11,699 bases of DNA from JAWLGW01 sp964569055 (GCA_964569055.1 CAZMSZ010000242.1:1-11699); one strand, 5' to 3'; counted from the first letter of the stretch, positions 1-9,464 are shown. Notes: generated by a model not told the origin, from the sequence alone. Program-made: numbers and translations.

Positions 1-104
1 AGGGCGACGTGGTGGTGTTCGTCGGCGGGACCAAGCTCGGCACCGCCGGGAACATAAACTCGCTCAAGGTGCGCCGGATCGGCGAGGCGCTCACGCCGGT
101 GTAG
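1..104 (+). CDS. pyk: Pyruvate kinase, C-terminal end (partial)
   Basis: The frame is open from the window edge to a TAG at 102-104 and encodes the last 33 residues of a protein. They contain GDVVVFVGG, then LGTAGNIN, then SLKVRRIG. This matches the C-terminal end of pyruvate kinase (alpha/beta domain), where a 'GD.VV...G...G..G.tN..kv..ig' strand-loop-strand closes the protein. Pyruvate kinase makes pyruvate and ATP from phosphoenolpyruvate and ADP in the cytoplasm. The catalytic barrel lies outside the window, so the call rests on this short tail alone. The next gene starts about 100 bp downstream on the same strand and looks functionally unrelated. Confidence 0.7.
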   Translation, partial: GDVVVFVGGTKLGTAGNINSLKVRRIGEALTPV

Positions 105-128
105 GGCGCGTCTCGGCCCGGTCGTAGC

Positions 129-162
129 GCCCGGGCCGGCCCGGGCGGGCCTCCGTCCCGCC
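129..162 (+). terminator. GC-rich palindrome and hairpin after pyk
   Basis: Positions 129-146 are a perfect 18-bp palindrome (GCCCGGGCC followed by its complement). It overlaps a second possible hairpin with GGCGGG at 144-149 pairing with CCCGCC at 157-162. The pair sits 25 bp after the pyk stop and before the kinase start, where a transcript end is expected. There is no T-run, so this is not a classical intrinsic terminator. It may be a pause or RNA-stability element, or simply a product of high GC. Confidence 0.35.
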
Positions 163-202
163 TGGCGCCCGCACGTGTCCGGCCGTGCGCGATGATCCGG
201 AC

Positions 203-2083
203 ATGCACGACCGGCTCCCCGCGATCCCCGGGTTCGACTGCGAGCGCCTCCTAGGCCAGGGGGCGGCGGGGACGGTCTACCTGGCCCGCGAGGCGGAGGG
301 GCTGCGGCGGCCGGTGGCGCTCAAGGTGTTCGGGCCGCAGCAGCGCGAGGCCCACCGGCGCGAGCTCGAGGTGCTGCGGCGGGTGGAGGAGGTGCGGCGG
401 CGCGCCGGGGCGGCGATCGTGCAGGCGCTCGGGACCGGGGAGCACGAGGAGCTGGGCTGGATCGCGCTGGAGTACCTCGAGGGCGGCAGCCTGCAGGACC
501 TCGTGACGCGCGAGGGCGCGCTCGACCCGGCGATCGCGGCCCGCTACGTGGCCGAGGCGGCGGGGGCCGTGGCTGCGCTGCATGAGGAGGGGCTGTTCCA
601 CCGCGACGTCAAGCCGGCCAACCTGCTGCTCGGTCACGACGGGGCGGTGCGCCTGGGCGACTTCGGGCTGTCGCGCGAGCTCGACGGCTCGCTGTCGGCC
701 GCCGGCTCGCCGGCCTTCGCCGCGCCCGAGGTGATCGCGGGGAGGCCCACCGACGGGCGGCGGGTCGACGTGTACTCCCTCGGGGCCACGCTGGCCTACC
801 TGCTGACCGGCGACACCATGCTGCCCGGCCGGCCCGACGCGTTCGTGCTCGAGCGGCGCGGCGTGCCGCGTCCGCTGCAGGCGGTGGTCGTGCAGGCCAT
901 GGCGACCGAGCCGGCCGAGCGTTTCGCGACGGTCGAGGAGCTGGTGCTTGCGCTGCAGGCAGTTACGGAAGCCAGCCGCACGACTCCGCCCGAGCGCGAT
1001 GAGCCCTCCGAGACCCGGAGGGAACCCATGACCAAGGACACCGTCGCTTCGCCGCTCGCTCCCGCCTCGGCCGCCGCGCCTGGCACGCCGCTCGACCTCG
1101 CGGTGGAGCACGTCCGCTGCCCGTTCTGCCACGAGCCGGTGCGGGCCAGCGACCCCGCCAAGGCGGGCTGCAGCGCCTGCACGGCCTGGCAGCACACCGC
1201 CTGCTGGAGCGAGCACGGCCGCTGCGCGGCCTGCGGCGCGGAGGCGGCCTGGCCTTCGCTCGCCAAGGCGGCCGCGCAGCCGGCCGCCCCGGCGCGCCGT
1301 CGCCCTCCTCGGTGGGCCGTGATCGCGGCGGCGCTGGCCGCGGCGTGCGCCGCGCTGATCGTGGTGCTCCTGGACGGGACGCGCGAGCGCCACGCCGAGC
1401 GTGACCTGATCGAGCGCGCGGCGGCGGGCAGTCCGGTCGGGATCGAGCTGCTGGCGCAGGCGATCGAACGGAGCCGCGTCCGGTACGACGGCCGGGTGCT
1501 CCCGTCCGAGGAGCGGGCGCTAGCGCTGGCCGCGGTGCGCGCGGCCTGGGGCCGCACGCTCGACGAGGGGGACTTCAGCGTGCTGACCGGGCTCCTGCAT
1601 GCGCTCGGGGTCGAGCCGGCGCGCGAGCTGCGGGCCAGCTACGAGCGTCTGCTCGAGCACCGCCCCACCTGGACGCATGGCCGCTATCAGCTCGCGCAGG
1701 CCCTGGGCGACCTCGAGGGATACGACGCGGGTGAGGCGCTCCGCGCGATCGTGCGCCACGACCCCGACGCCGACGTGCGCTTCTATGCGCTGCAGCACCT
1801 GCGCCACCACCGCGACGAGATCACCAAGGCGCTGGTGCTCGAGATCCTGCGCCAGGACCGCGCGATGGACGTGCGCAAGATGGCCGCCTCGGTCCTGGGC
1901 GACCTCGGCGACGAGGCGCTCGCGCCTGCGCTCCTCGAGGCCCTCGAGCGCGAGGGGTGGATGACCGGCAACGCACGCGCCGTGGCGCTCACCGCGCTGA
2001 AGCAGCTCACCGGCCTCGACTACGGCGACGACCTCGCCGCCTGGCGGCGCGCACTCGGCGTCGAGCGGCCCGGGGGCGAGTGA
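203..2083 (+). CDS. Membrane Ser/Thr protein kinase with C4HC3 zinc module and HEAT-like repeats
   Basis: Hanks-type (PknB-like) kinase of 626 residues from the ATG. The kinase domain covers about residues 10-260. It has a glycine loop GQGAAGTV (18-25), the ATP-binding Lys in VALK (Lys41), HRDVKPAN (133-140, catalytic Asp135), DFG (153-155), APE (174-176) and DVYSLG, so it looks active. A zinc module follows at 306-344: Cys306, Cys309, Cys323, Cys326, His331, Cys334, Cys341, Cys344, a C4HC3 order as in PHD/RING-CH-like treble clefs. One membrane helix lies at about 371-391, after an Arg-rich stretch, which puts the kinase inside and the C-terminus outside. The C-terminal part has HEAT-like helix pairs (about 510-605), ending in LTGLDYGDD and a Trp, a motif I recall from planctomycete HEAT proteins. 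The substrate is unknown. A GTG at 185 in the same frame would add six residues; I chose the ATG because family members often start 10-15 residues before the glycine loop. Neither start has a clear ribosome site. Confidence 0.9.
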   Translation: MHDRLPAIPGFDCERLLGQGAAGTVYLAREAEGLRRPVALKVFGPQQREAHRRELEVLRRVEEVRRRAGAAIVQALGTGEHEELGWIALEYLEGGSLQDLVTREGALDPAIAARYVAEAAGAVAALHEEGLFHRDVKPANLLLGHDGAVRLGDFGLSRELDGSLSAAGSPAFAAPEVIAGRPTDGRRVDVYSLGATLAYLLTGDTMLPGRPDAFVLERRGVPRPLQAVVVQAMATEPAERFATVEELVLALQAVTEASRTTPPERDEPSETRREPMTKDTVASPLAPASAAAPGTPLDLAVEHVRCPFCHEPVRASDPAKAGCSACTAWQHTACWSEHGRCAACGAEAAWPSLAKAAAQPAAPARRRPPRWAVIAAALAAACAALIVVLLDGTRERHAERDLIERAAAGSPVGIELLAQAIERSRVRYDGRVLPSEERALALAAVRAAWGRTLDEGDFSVLTGLLHALGVEPARELRASYERLLEHRPTWTHGRYQLAQALGDLEGYDAGEALRAIVRHDPDADVRFYALQHLRHHRDEITKALVLEILRQDRAMDVRKMAASVLGDLGDEALAPALLEALEREGWMTGNARAVALTALKQLTGLDYGDDLAAWRRALGVERPGGE

Positions 2084-2092
2084 GCGCGCTCA
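2081..2092. other. 12-bp palindrome holding both convergent stop codons
   Basis: The sequence TGAGCGCGCTCA is a perfect palindrome whose ends are the TGA stop of the kinase (+) and the TGA stop of the DUF4058 gene (-). The two reading frames end only 6 bp apart, so each transcript must end inside the opposite gene or at this small symmetric element. It is too short and lacks T-runs for a confident terminator call. Confidence 0.4.
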
Positions 2093-2800
2093 GCCGGCGA
2101 GCCGCGCCCGATCCGGCGCGGGGAGCCAGTCGAACGCCGCCTGGTAGGTCGCCTCGAGCGGGACGTTCACGCTCAGGGCGGGCTCGAGGAACAGCGGCGC
2201 CTCGGGCAGCGCGGCGCCGACCTGGACGGGGAAGTGATAGACCCGCACGACGGGCGGCTGGACCTGCGTCTCGAAGCTGGTGAGGGCGTGCCCTCCCACG
2301 GGCACCGCCTCGGAGCCGAGCTCGCGCGCGACCGCGGCGGCGAAGCCGGGCGCGGACGGGCTCGGCGGCAGCAGGTCGATCACCAGCAGGTGCAGCCCCG
2401 CCGCGAGGCACTCGAGCAGCTTCTCCTCGAACCAGCGCGCCCGCCGTTCGGCGTCCTTGTTCCCGGGCGAGACGAGCTCGATCACCGCCAGCCGCCGCTC
2501 CTCGCGGGCCGAGAACACCGCGATCCGCCGTTGCCGCCGCACGTCGAACCGCGGGGGATCGATCGTCGCGGTGGGCTGGAGCGCCGGGCTTGGGGCTCGC
2601 GGCGCCGCTTGGCCCGGCGCGGCGTCTGCGTCGAGCGCGAGGACGTCGGCCTGGAACGGGCCGACGTACTCCTCGGCCCGTGCTAGATAGCCCTCGGGCA
2701 GGACCGAGCCGTTCAGCGCTCCCGCGAGGTGACCGAGCCAGACGACGTGGAAGCTTCGGAGCACGTTGCTTGAGACCAGCGTCCAGTCGTGCAGGGGCAT
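2090..2800 (-). CDS. DUF4058 family protein
   Basis: This 236-residue protein has the marks of DUF4058. It starts MPLHDWTLV, has an early LPEGYLARAEEYVG block (residues about 34-47), and a central core with LAVIELVSPGNKD followed by a long helix and LHLLVIDLLPP. The family is frequent in planctomycetes and cyanobacteria. Its function is unknown; the E-[L/V]-x-SP-x-NK core recalls the restriction-endonuclease-like fold, which is an inference. No signal peptide or membrane segment is seen. The ATG is preceded by GGTGGAGG at good spacing. It lies 61 bp downstream of the dmeF stop on the same strand, so read-through from the metal-efflux operon is possible. Its length is slightly short of other members known to me, but both ends look intact. 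Confidence 0.8.
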   Translation of the reverse strand: MPLHDWTLVSSNVLRSFHVVWLGHLAGALNGSVLPEGYLARAEEYVGPFQADVLALDADAAPGQAAPRAPSPALQPTATIDPPRFDVRRQRRIAVFSAREERRLAVIELVSPGNKDAERRARWFEEKLLECLAAGLHLLVIDLLPPSPSAPGFAAAVARELGSEAVPVGGHALTSFETQVQPPVVRVYHFPVQVGAALPEAPLFLEPALSVNVPLEATYQAAFDWLPAPDRARLAG

Positions 2801-2833
2801 TGCGCCTCCACCTCGACTGTAGCGCAGCCGCGT

Positions 2834-2863
2834 CCGGCCAGGCCGGCAGCCGAGCGGTCGGCT
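2834..2863 (-). terminator. Two adjacent hairpins after dmeF
   Basis: Just past the dmeF stop on the minus strand there are two stems. AGCCGA/TCGGCT with a GCGG loop lies at 2848-2863, and CCGGCC-A-GGCCGG at 2834-2846. No T-run follows. They may slow or end the dmeRF transcript before the DUF4058 gene, whose start is 34 bp further on. Confidence 0.35.
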
Positions 2864-3878
2864 ACCCCGCGCAGCGGTGCAGCTCGACCGTGAGGTGGCG
2901 GAGGCCGAGCGCGGCGGGGACGCGCTCGCGGTAGGTGCTCGGGGGGAGCGGGTCGTGCGCGACGACGACCGCGCAGCCGGCCCGGACGCCGGGGCCGATC
3001 GACCACACGTGGAGGTCCACCACCCGCTCGTCGCCGCCGCCTTCGAGGGCGGACTTGACCTGGGCCAGCACCTCGTCGCCGGCCTGGTGGTCGAGGAGGA
3101 CGCCGCTCGAGACGCGGATCAGCCCCCAGGCCCAGCGCGCCACCAGGAGCGAGCCCACGATCCCGATCACCGGGTCGAGCCAGGTCAGGCCGAGGTACTT
3201 CCCGCCGAGCAGCGCGATCACCGCCGCCAGGGAGGTCACCGCGTCGGCGAGCACGTGGAGGTACGCCGAGCGCAGGTTGTGGTCCTCGTGAGCGTGCCCG
3301 TGCCCGTGCTCGTGCCCGTGCTCGTGCCCGTGCCCGTGCCCGTGCCCGTGCCCGTGCCCGTGCTCGTGCCCGTGCCCGTGCCCGTGCCCGTGCTCGTGCC
3401 CGTGCCCGTGCTCGCCGTGCGAGTGGACCCCGAGCAGGGCCACGCTCACCAGGTTCACGAGCAGGCCGAGCGCCGCGACCCACAGCGCCTGGTCGAACAC
3501 GATCGGGACCGGGTTCACGAAGCGCTGGGCCGACTCCCAGGCCATGACCGCCGCGAACGCCGCCAGCAGGAGCGCGCCGGTGTAGCCGCCCAGCGCGTTG
3601 ACCTTGCCGGTGCCGAAGCTGAACCGCGCGTCGCGCGCGCGCCGGCGGGCGTAGACGTAGGCGGCCACCGAGATCCCGAGCGCGACGGCGTGCGAGCCCA
3701 TGTGGAGCCCGTCGGCCAGGAGGGCCATCGAGCCGAACGCCAGCCCGGCCGTGATCTCGACGCCCATGAACGCGGCCGTGAGCAGCGCCACGATCAGCGT
3801 CCGCCGCTCGCCGTGGGTCACGTCGCCCTGCCCGAAGTCGTGGGCGTGCTGCCAGGCGGCGGTGTCGGTGGTGTGCAC
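2862..3878 (-). CDS. dmeF: Cation diffusion facilitator, Co(II)/Ni(II) efflux transporter DmeF type
   Basis: A 338-residue inner-membrane CDF antiporter that exports divalent metal using the proton gradient. Six helices fit at about 26-49, 50-76, 97-115, 129-151, 203-225 and 235-256, followed by the cytoplasmic ferredoxin-like domain (to 338). The metal site is His59-MGS-His63 in helix 2 and His208-VLA-Asp212 in helix 5. The HxxxH in helix 2, in place of the usual [HD]xxxD, together with GSMALLADGLHM and FSFGTGK, resembles the DmeF branch as I remember it. The loop between helices 4 and 5 (152-200) carries 24 His in 49 residues, mostly Gly-His pairs. It starts at GTG with GGGAGAGG upstream. 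The dmeR stop is 19 bp before it, so the two form one operon. Predicted substrates are Co and Ni; Zn cannot be excluded from sequence alone. Confidence 0.88.
   Translation of the reverse strand: MHTTDTAAWQHAHDFGQGDVTHGERRTLIVALLTAAFMGVEITAGLAFGSMALLADGLHMGSHAVALGISVAAYVYARRRARDARFSFGTGKVNALGGYTGALLLAAFAAVMAWESAQRFVNPVPIVFDQALWVAALGLLVNLVSVALLGVHSHGEHGHGHEHGHGHGHGHEHGHGHGHGHGHGHEHGHEHGHGHAHEDHNLRSAYLHVLADAVTSLAAVIALLGGKYLGLTWLDPVIGIVGSLLVARWAWGLIRVSSGVLLDHQAGDEVLAQVKSALEGGGDERVVDLHVWSIGPGVRAGCAVVVAHDPLPPSTYRERVPAALGLRHLTVELHRCAG
3297..3410 (-). repeat. 19 hexanucleotide repeats encoding the Gly-His loop of DmeF
   Basis: Nineteen head-to-tail copies of CYCGTG on the plus strand, with Y as the only variable base: 15 copies have CCCGTG and 4 have CTCGTG. 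On the coding strand they read CAC-GGG (His-Gly) or CAC-GAG (His-Glu). Copy-number change by slippage would keep the frame and only alter loop length. A His-rich loop at this place is usual in CDF proteins, but this one is long and unusually uniform at the DNA level. Confidence 0.9.
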
Positions 3879-3897
3879 TCGTCCTCTCCCTTCAGCG

Positions 3898-4173
3898 TCA
3901 GCGCAGGTAGCTGCGCAGCACGCGCACCACGTCGTCGGCGGCCCGCTCCCGGTCGGCGGCCGGGATCCGCTTGGCGGCGAGGTGCCCGCGCACGTGCCCC
4001 TCGAGCAGCTCGGCCATGAGCCCGCTCACGGCCCCGCGGATCGCGGCCACCTGCTGCAGCACCTCGCCGCAGTCGCGCTCCTCGTCGAGCGCCCGCCCCA
4101 CGCCCGCGAGCTGCCCACGGATCCGCGCCAGGCGCGCCTTCAGCTTGTCGCGATCGACCTGCGTGTGCGCCAT
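3898..4173 (-). CDS. dmeR: RcnR/DmeR-type nickel/cobalt-responsive repressor (CsoR/FrmR family)
   Basis: A 91-residue all-helical regulator of the CsoR/RcnR family, which binds operator DNA without metal and releases it when metal binds. It aligns without gaps to E. coli RcnR through most of its length: MAHT at the start, LKAR, RGQ, CxxVLQQ-AAIRGAV-GLM and GHV. The four positions that bind Ni/Co in RcnR are all present at the same numbers: His3, Cys35, His60 and His64. The ATG at 4173 is chosen because His3 must be near the N-terminus and GGAG precedes it. The frame stays open upstream through a repeat array, but that extension looks non-coding. It is the first gene of an operon with dmeF, as in known DmeR-DmeF pairs. 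Metal identity is inferred from the ligand set and the neighbour. Confidence 0.9.
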   Translation of the reverse strand: MAHTQVDRDKLKARLARIRGQLAGVGRALDEERDCGEVLQQVAAIRGAVSGLMAELLEGHVRGHLAAKRIPAADRERAADDVVRVLRSYLR

Positions 4174-4196
4174 GCCGTCTCCGCGGTCCGAGTTGG

Positions 4197-4214
4197 ATAC
4201 CCCGGGGGAGTATA
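4197..4214 (-). promoter_or_regulatory. Candidate DmeR operator overlapping the dmeRF -10 box
   Basis: ATACCCCGGGGGAGTAT (4197-4213) has ATAC/GTAT ends around a G/C tract, the layout of known RcnR/CsoR-family operators (AT-rich flanks around a run of G or C). On the minus strand TATACT (4209-4214) resembles a -10 box, so the operator would cover the -10 and the start point and leave a leader of about 30 nt before the dmeR ATG. No good -35 is visible. The placement upstream of the repressor gene supports autoregulation. Confidence 0.6.
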
Positions 4215-4252
4215 GACCAGAGCGACGCGCAGGCCAGCTTGGCCGTGGTGCT

Positions 4253-4396
4253 CTCGGAGTCGGAGTAGGAATCGGATTCGGAGTCGGAATCGGAATCAGA
4301 ATCGGAATCGGATTCGGAGTCGGAATCGGAATCGGAATCGGAGTCGGAATCGGACTCGGACTCGGAATCGGGCTCGGGCTCGGACTCGGGCTCGGA
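4253..4396. repeat. 24-unit NTCGGA hexanucleotide array with 19 GANTC sites
   Basis: Twenty-four consecutive 6-bp units of the form NTCGGA with no indel. The first base varies freely among A, C, G and T. The other five are fixed except in unit 3 (GTAGGA), unit 8 (ATCAGA) and units 20, 21 and 23 (ending GGG). Each unit boundary therefore reads GANTC, and 19 of 23 boundaries keep it. The array lies in the gap between the end of the topoisomerase B gene and the dmeR promoter. In one minus-strand frame it would read Ser-Asp/Glu repeats, but no convincing gene contains it. Confidence 0.9.
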
Positions 4397-4410
4397 GGGA
4401 GCCACCGCGG

Positions 4411-4505
4411 CAGCGACAGCTCTCCCTTGGCGCTCTTGGCGCTCTTGGCGGTCGATCTTTCTGCGCAAGGAGGTGAACCAGCAGCGACAGCTCTTCCCTT
4501 GGCGG
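4411..4505. repeat. CTTGGCG-type intergenic repeats and a 23-bp direct repeat
   Basis: A 9-bp unit CTTGGCGNT is repeated three times at 4426-4452. A direct repeat beginning CAGCGACAGCTCT and ending CCCTTGGCG occurs at 4411-4433 and again at 4482-4505, with one extra T in the second copy. Read on the other strand the motif is CGCCAAGAG..., like short intergenic repeats I recall from planctomycete and cyanobacterial genomes. With the NTCGGA array it fills the gene-free stretch 4174-4581, where I see no credible open reading frame. Confidence 0.65.
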
Positions 4506-4538
4506 TCTCACCCCGAGGGCTGAAGCCGAGCAAGGGCA

Positions 4539-4572
4539 AGGAGGCTGTCGTCGCTCGAGAGGTCAGCCTCCT
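4539..4572 (-). terminator. Hairpin downstream of the topoisomerase pair
   Basis: A 9-bp perfect stem (AGGAGGCTG with CAGCCTCCT) around a 16-nt loop lies 10 bp past the subunit B stop on the minus strand. The sequence that follows on that strand is CTTG-rich with only short T runs, so termination efficiency is uncertain. The position fits the end of the two-gene operon. Confidence 0.5.
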
Positions 4573-4581
4573 CGAGCCGAC

Positions 4582-6515
4582 TCAGACGTCGAGCGCGTCG
4601 AGGTTGACCGCCTCGTCCATGATGAAGTCGAACCGGGCGGCGGTGTCCTTGCCCATCAGCTCGCGGAGGGTCCTGTCGGCCTCGACGGGGTCGCCGGGGG
4701 AGACCTGCAGGAGCGTGCGGCGGGCGGGGTCGAGCGTGGTCTCGGAGAGCTCCTTGGGCATCATCTCGCCGAGGCCCTTGAAGCGGCTGACCTGCGGGTT
4801 GCGGCCCTTCTTGCGCAGCCCGGCCGTGATCTTGTCGCGCTCCTCCTCGTTGGCCGCCCAGTGGAGCTCCTTGCCCGACTCCACCTTGAACAGCGGCGGG
4901 CGGGCGACGTACAGGCGGCCGGCCTGCACGAGCTGGGGGAGGTAGCGGTAGAAGAAGGTCAGGAGCAGGGTCGTGATGTGGTCGCCGTCGGCGTCGGCGT
5001 CCATCAGCAGGATGACCTTGTCGTAGTTGAGCTTCTCGAGGTCGAACTGCTCGCCGAGGCCGCAGCCGAGCGCCTTGATGATGTCGGCCAGCTCGCGGGT
5101 CTCGAGCACCTTCTTGAGCGAGGCCTGCTCCGAGTTGAGGATCTTGCCGCGCAGCGGGAGGACGGCCTGCGTGCGCCGGTCGCGCCCCTGCTTGGCGGAG
5201 CCGCCGGCGCTGTCGCCCTCCACGATGAACAGCTCGCACTCCTCGGCGTGGTTGCTGGAGCAGTCGGCCAGCTTGTCGGGCAGGTCGCCGCGGCGGTGGC
5301 TCTTCCCCTTCTTGCGCACCCCCTCGGCCGCCTCGCGGCTGGCGGCGCGGGCCCGCGCCGCCATCACGATCCGCGCGATGATCGCCTCGGCCGTGGCGGA
5401 GTGGCTGTTGAGCCACTGCTCGAGCTCGGGCCACATCAGGGCCTCGATCACGCCGGTCGCCTCGGGGTTGTTGAGGCGCGACTTGGTCTGGCCCTGGAAC
5501 TGGGGCTCGGCCATGAAGATCGAGACGACCGCCCGCAGGCCCTCGCGGATGTCGTCGCTGCCGACCTTCACGTTGTTCGGCACCAGCTTCTTGTGGGTCT
5601 GCTGGTAGCTCTTGACCGCGCGGAGCACCGCCGAGCGCACGCCGCTGACGTGGGTGCCTCCCGCGGGGGTGTGGACCCCGTTGACGTAGCTGCGGATCGC
5701 CTCGTCGCGGTCGTCGGTCCAGGTGAGCACCACCTCGATCCGCGACATCTCCTGGTCCTCGCCCGGCAGGTCGCGCTCGAGCCGGAACACCTCGCTGACG
5801 GTCGGCTTGATGTTCTGCAGCTTGATCGCGCGCTCGAGCAGCGCCGCGAGCCCGTCCTTCTGCTGGAACGTCTGCTCCTGCCCGCTCTCCTCGTCCTTGA
5901 ACACGAAGCGCACGCCGCGGTGCACGAACGAGCGGTCGTCGAGGTCCTTGACCACCCGCTCGGGGTCGAACCGCATGCGCGGGCCGAAGATCTCGGGGTC
6001 GGGGATGAACGTGACCGAGGTCCCGCTGTGCTGGGTCTTGGCGCCGCGCTTCAGCTCGCCCTGGGGGACGCCGCGCGAGAACGCCTGGGTCCAGGCGTAG
6101 CCGTCGCGGCGGACGGTGACCTCGAGGTGCTCGGCCAGCGCGTTGACCACGCTGGCGCCCACGCCGTGGAGGCCGCCCGAGTGGGCGTAGCTCTTCTTCT
6201 CGAACTTCCCGCCCGCGTGGAGCGTGGTCAGGATCACCGTCACCGCGGGGAGCTTGAGCTTGGGGTGCGGGTCGACCGGGATCCCGCGCCCGTCGTCGGT
6301 GACGGTCACGCTGCGGCGGTCGGCCGAGAGCGTGATCGAGACCACGCTGGCGTGGCCGTTCATGGCCTCGTCGATCGAGTTGTCGAGGATCTCGGCCAGG
6401 AGGTGGTGGTAGCCGTCCTTGCCGACGCCGCCGATGTACATCGCGGGGCGCTTGCGGACCGGCTCGAGCCCCTCGAGGACGGTGATGTCCGCGGCGGTGT
6501 AGCTGGCCTTGGCCA

Positions 6516-6516
<1 letters not shown>
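4582..6516 (-). CDS. parE: Type IIA DNA topoisomerase subunit B (ParE/GyrB)
   Basis: The ATPase and TOPRIM subunit of a gyrase or topoisomerase IV, 644 residues, the length of forms without an inserted domain. The GHKL ATPase shows ILDNS (Asn46), DDGRGIP (74-80) and the GGLHGVG lid (114-120). Transducer residues include the QTK loop (343-345). The TOPRIM part has EGDSAGG (Glu434) and DADADGDH (Asp506, 508, 510) for Mg, then RFKGLGEM near the end. It works with the next protein upstream to pass DNA duplexes through each other. I lean to ParE because its partner lacks a recognisable GyrA box, but GyrB cannot be excluded. It starts at GTG, sharing one base with the subunit A stop (TAGTG), with a GAGGGGGGTGAG ribosome site inside the end of the upstream gene, so translation is probably coupled. 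Confidence 0.92.
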
Positions 6517-8846
<2,330 letters not shown>

Positions 8847-8876
8847 GGGGTCCTCTCGGGCTCGGACGGGGCGGGC

Positions 8877-8904
8877 ACCTTACATCTCGTCAAGAACGCG
8901 TCAA
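8877..8904 (-). promoter_or_regulatory. Candidate sigma-70 promoter for the topoisomerase operon
   Basis: On the minus strand TTGACG (complement of 8899-8904) is a five-of-six match to the -35 consensus, followed after 16 bp by TAAGGT (complement of 8877-8882), a weak -10. It would start transcription about 25 nt before the TTG start of subunit A. The divergent STAS gene starts at 9084, so the 237-bp space between them should hold both promoters; I see no convincing one for the STAS side. Confidence 0.4.
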
Positions 8905-9083
8905 CGCGGACGGTTCGGTGACTCGCCGGCCGAGTTCCCGAATTTGGAGCCGCGGACGGCGGATGCGCGGCGGGGGAGGCGTCCCCGCGTCAACGGGTTA
9001 GGCCGGGCGATGGGCTGGGCCAACAGTTGCTCGACGTCGCTCATGCCGACGCCCGGCAAGAGGGGCGTCCAGGGGTTAGGGAC

Positions 9084-9464
9084 GTGAGCGAGTTCGACAC
9101 GAACGACGAGATCGATCCGGTCACCCACCGGGTGATTCGCATGACCGTGCCTGGCAAGCTGCGCGGGAGCCGGGCCCGACACCTCGGCGAGCGGCTGCAG
9201 GAGCTGAGCGACGACGGGGTCCGGCGCGTGGTGCTCGACCTGCGCGGGACCGCCTCGCTCGACAGCCTGGGCACGCTCGCGCTCGAGCGGGCGCTCGAGC
9301 GGGGGCTGCGGATCCACCTCGTGGTCAGCCGCTCGTTCACGTTCGACGGCTACTTCGCCTCGCGCGCGCTGCAGCGGCGCGGGCTGCGGATCCACCACGA
9401 CCTCGAGGACGCGATCGCGACCGTGCGGGAGATCGCCGACAGCGGCATGATGGCGCTGACCTAG
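9084..9464 (+). CDS. STAS-domain protein (anti-sigma factor antagonist-like)
   Basis: A 126-residue soluble single-domain protein. The centre has the STAS hallmark: a strand VRRVVLDLRG (46-55), then ASLDSLGTLAL with Asp60-Ser61 at the site phosphorylated in SpoIIAA-like antagonists, a helix, and a strand LRIHLVV (75-81). The C-terminus has an ALQRRGLRIHHDLEDAI segment, as in STAS proteins where the last helix follows 'l...f.i..s.eeAl'. Such proteins bind anti-sigma or kinase partners, and phosphorylation of the Ser releases them. No anti-sigma gene is adjacent, so the partner is unknown. I chose GTG 9084 because the domain starts soon after; a TTG at 9027 would add 19 residues with no domain similarity. 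The ribosome site is weak at either start. Confidence 0.72.
   Translation: MSEFDTNDEIDPVTHRVIRMTVPGKLRGSRARHLGERLQELSDDGVRRVVLDLRGTASLDSLGTLALERALERGLRIHLVVSRSFTFDGYFASRALQRRGLRIHHDLEDAIATVREIADSGMMALT

Noticed and set aside
3818..4468. Minus-strand open frame with a long Ser-Asp/Glu repeat, like surface SD-repeat proteins
   Set aside because: It begins at a TTG with no ribosome site, overlaps dmeR and the start of dmeF in another frame, and has no recognisable domain. The repeat alone keeps the frame open.
4466..4476. Perfect Shine-Dalgarno-like AAGGAGGTGA on the plus strand
   Set aside because: No start codon with a credible reading frame follows at suitable spacing; it lies within the intergenic repeat block.
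4174..4539. N-terminal extension of DmeR through the hexamer array (frame stays open)
   Set aside because: The RcnR alignment begins at the ATG at 4173, His3 must be near the N-terminus to bind metal, and a GGAG and operator sit directly upstream.
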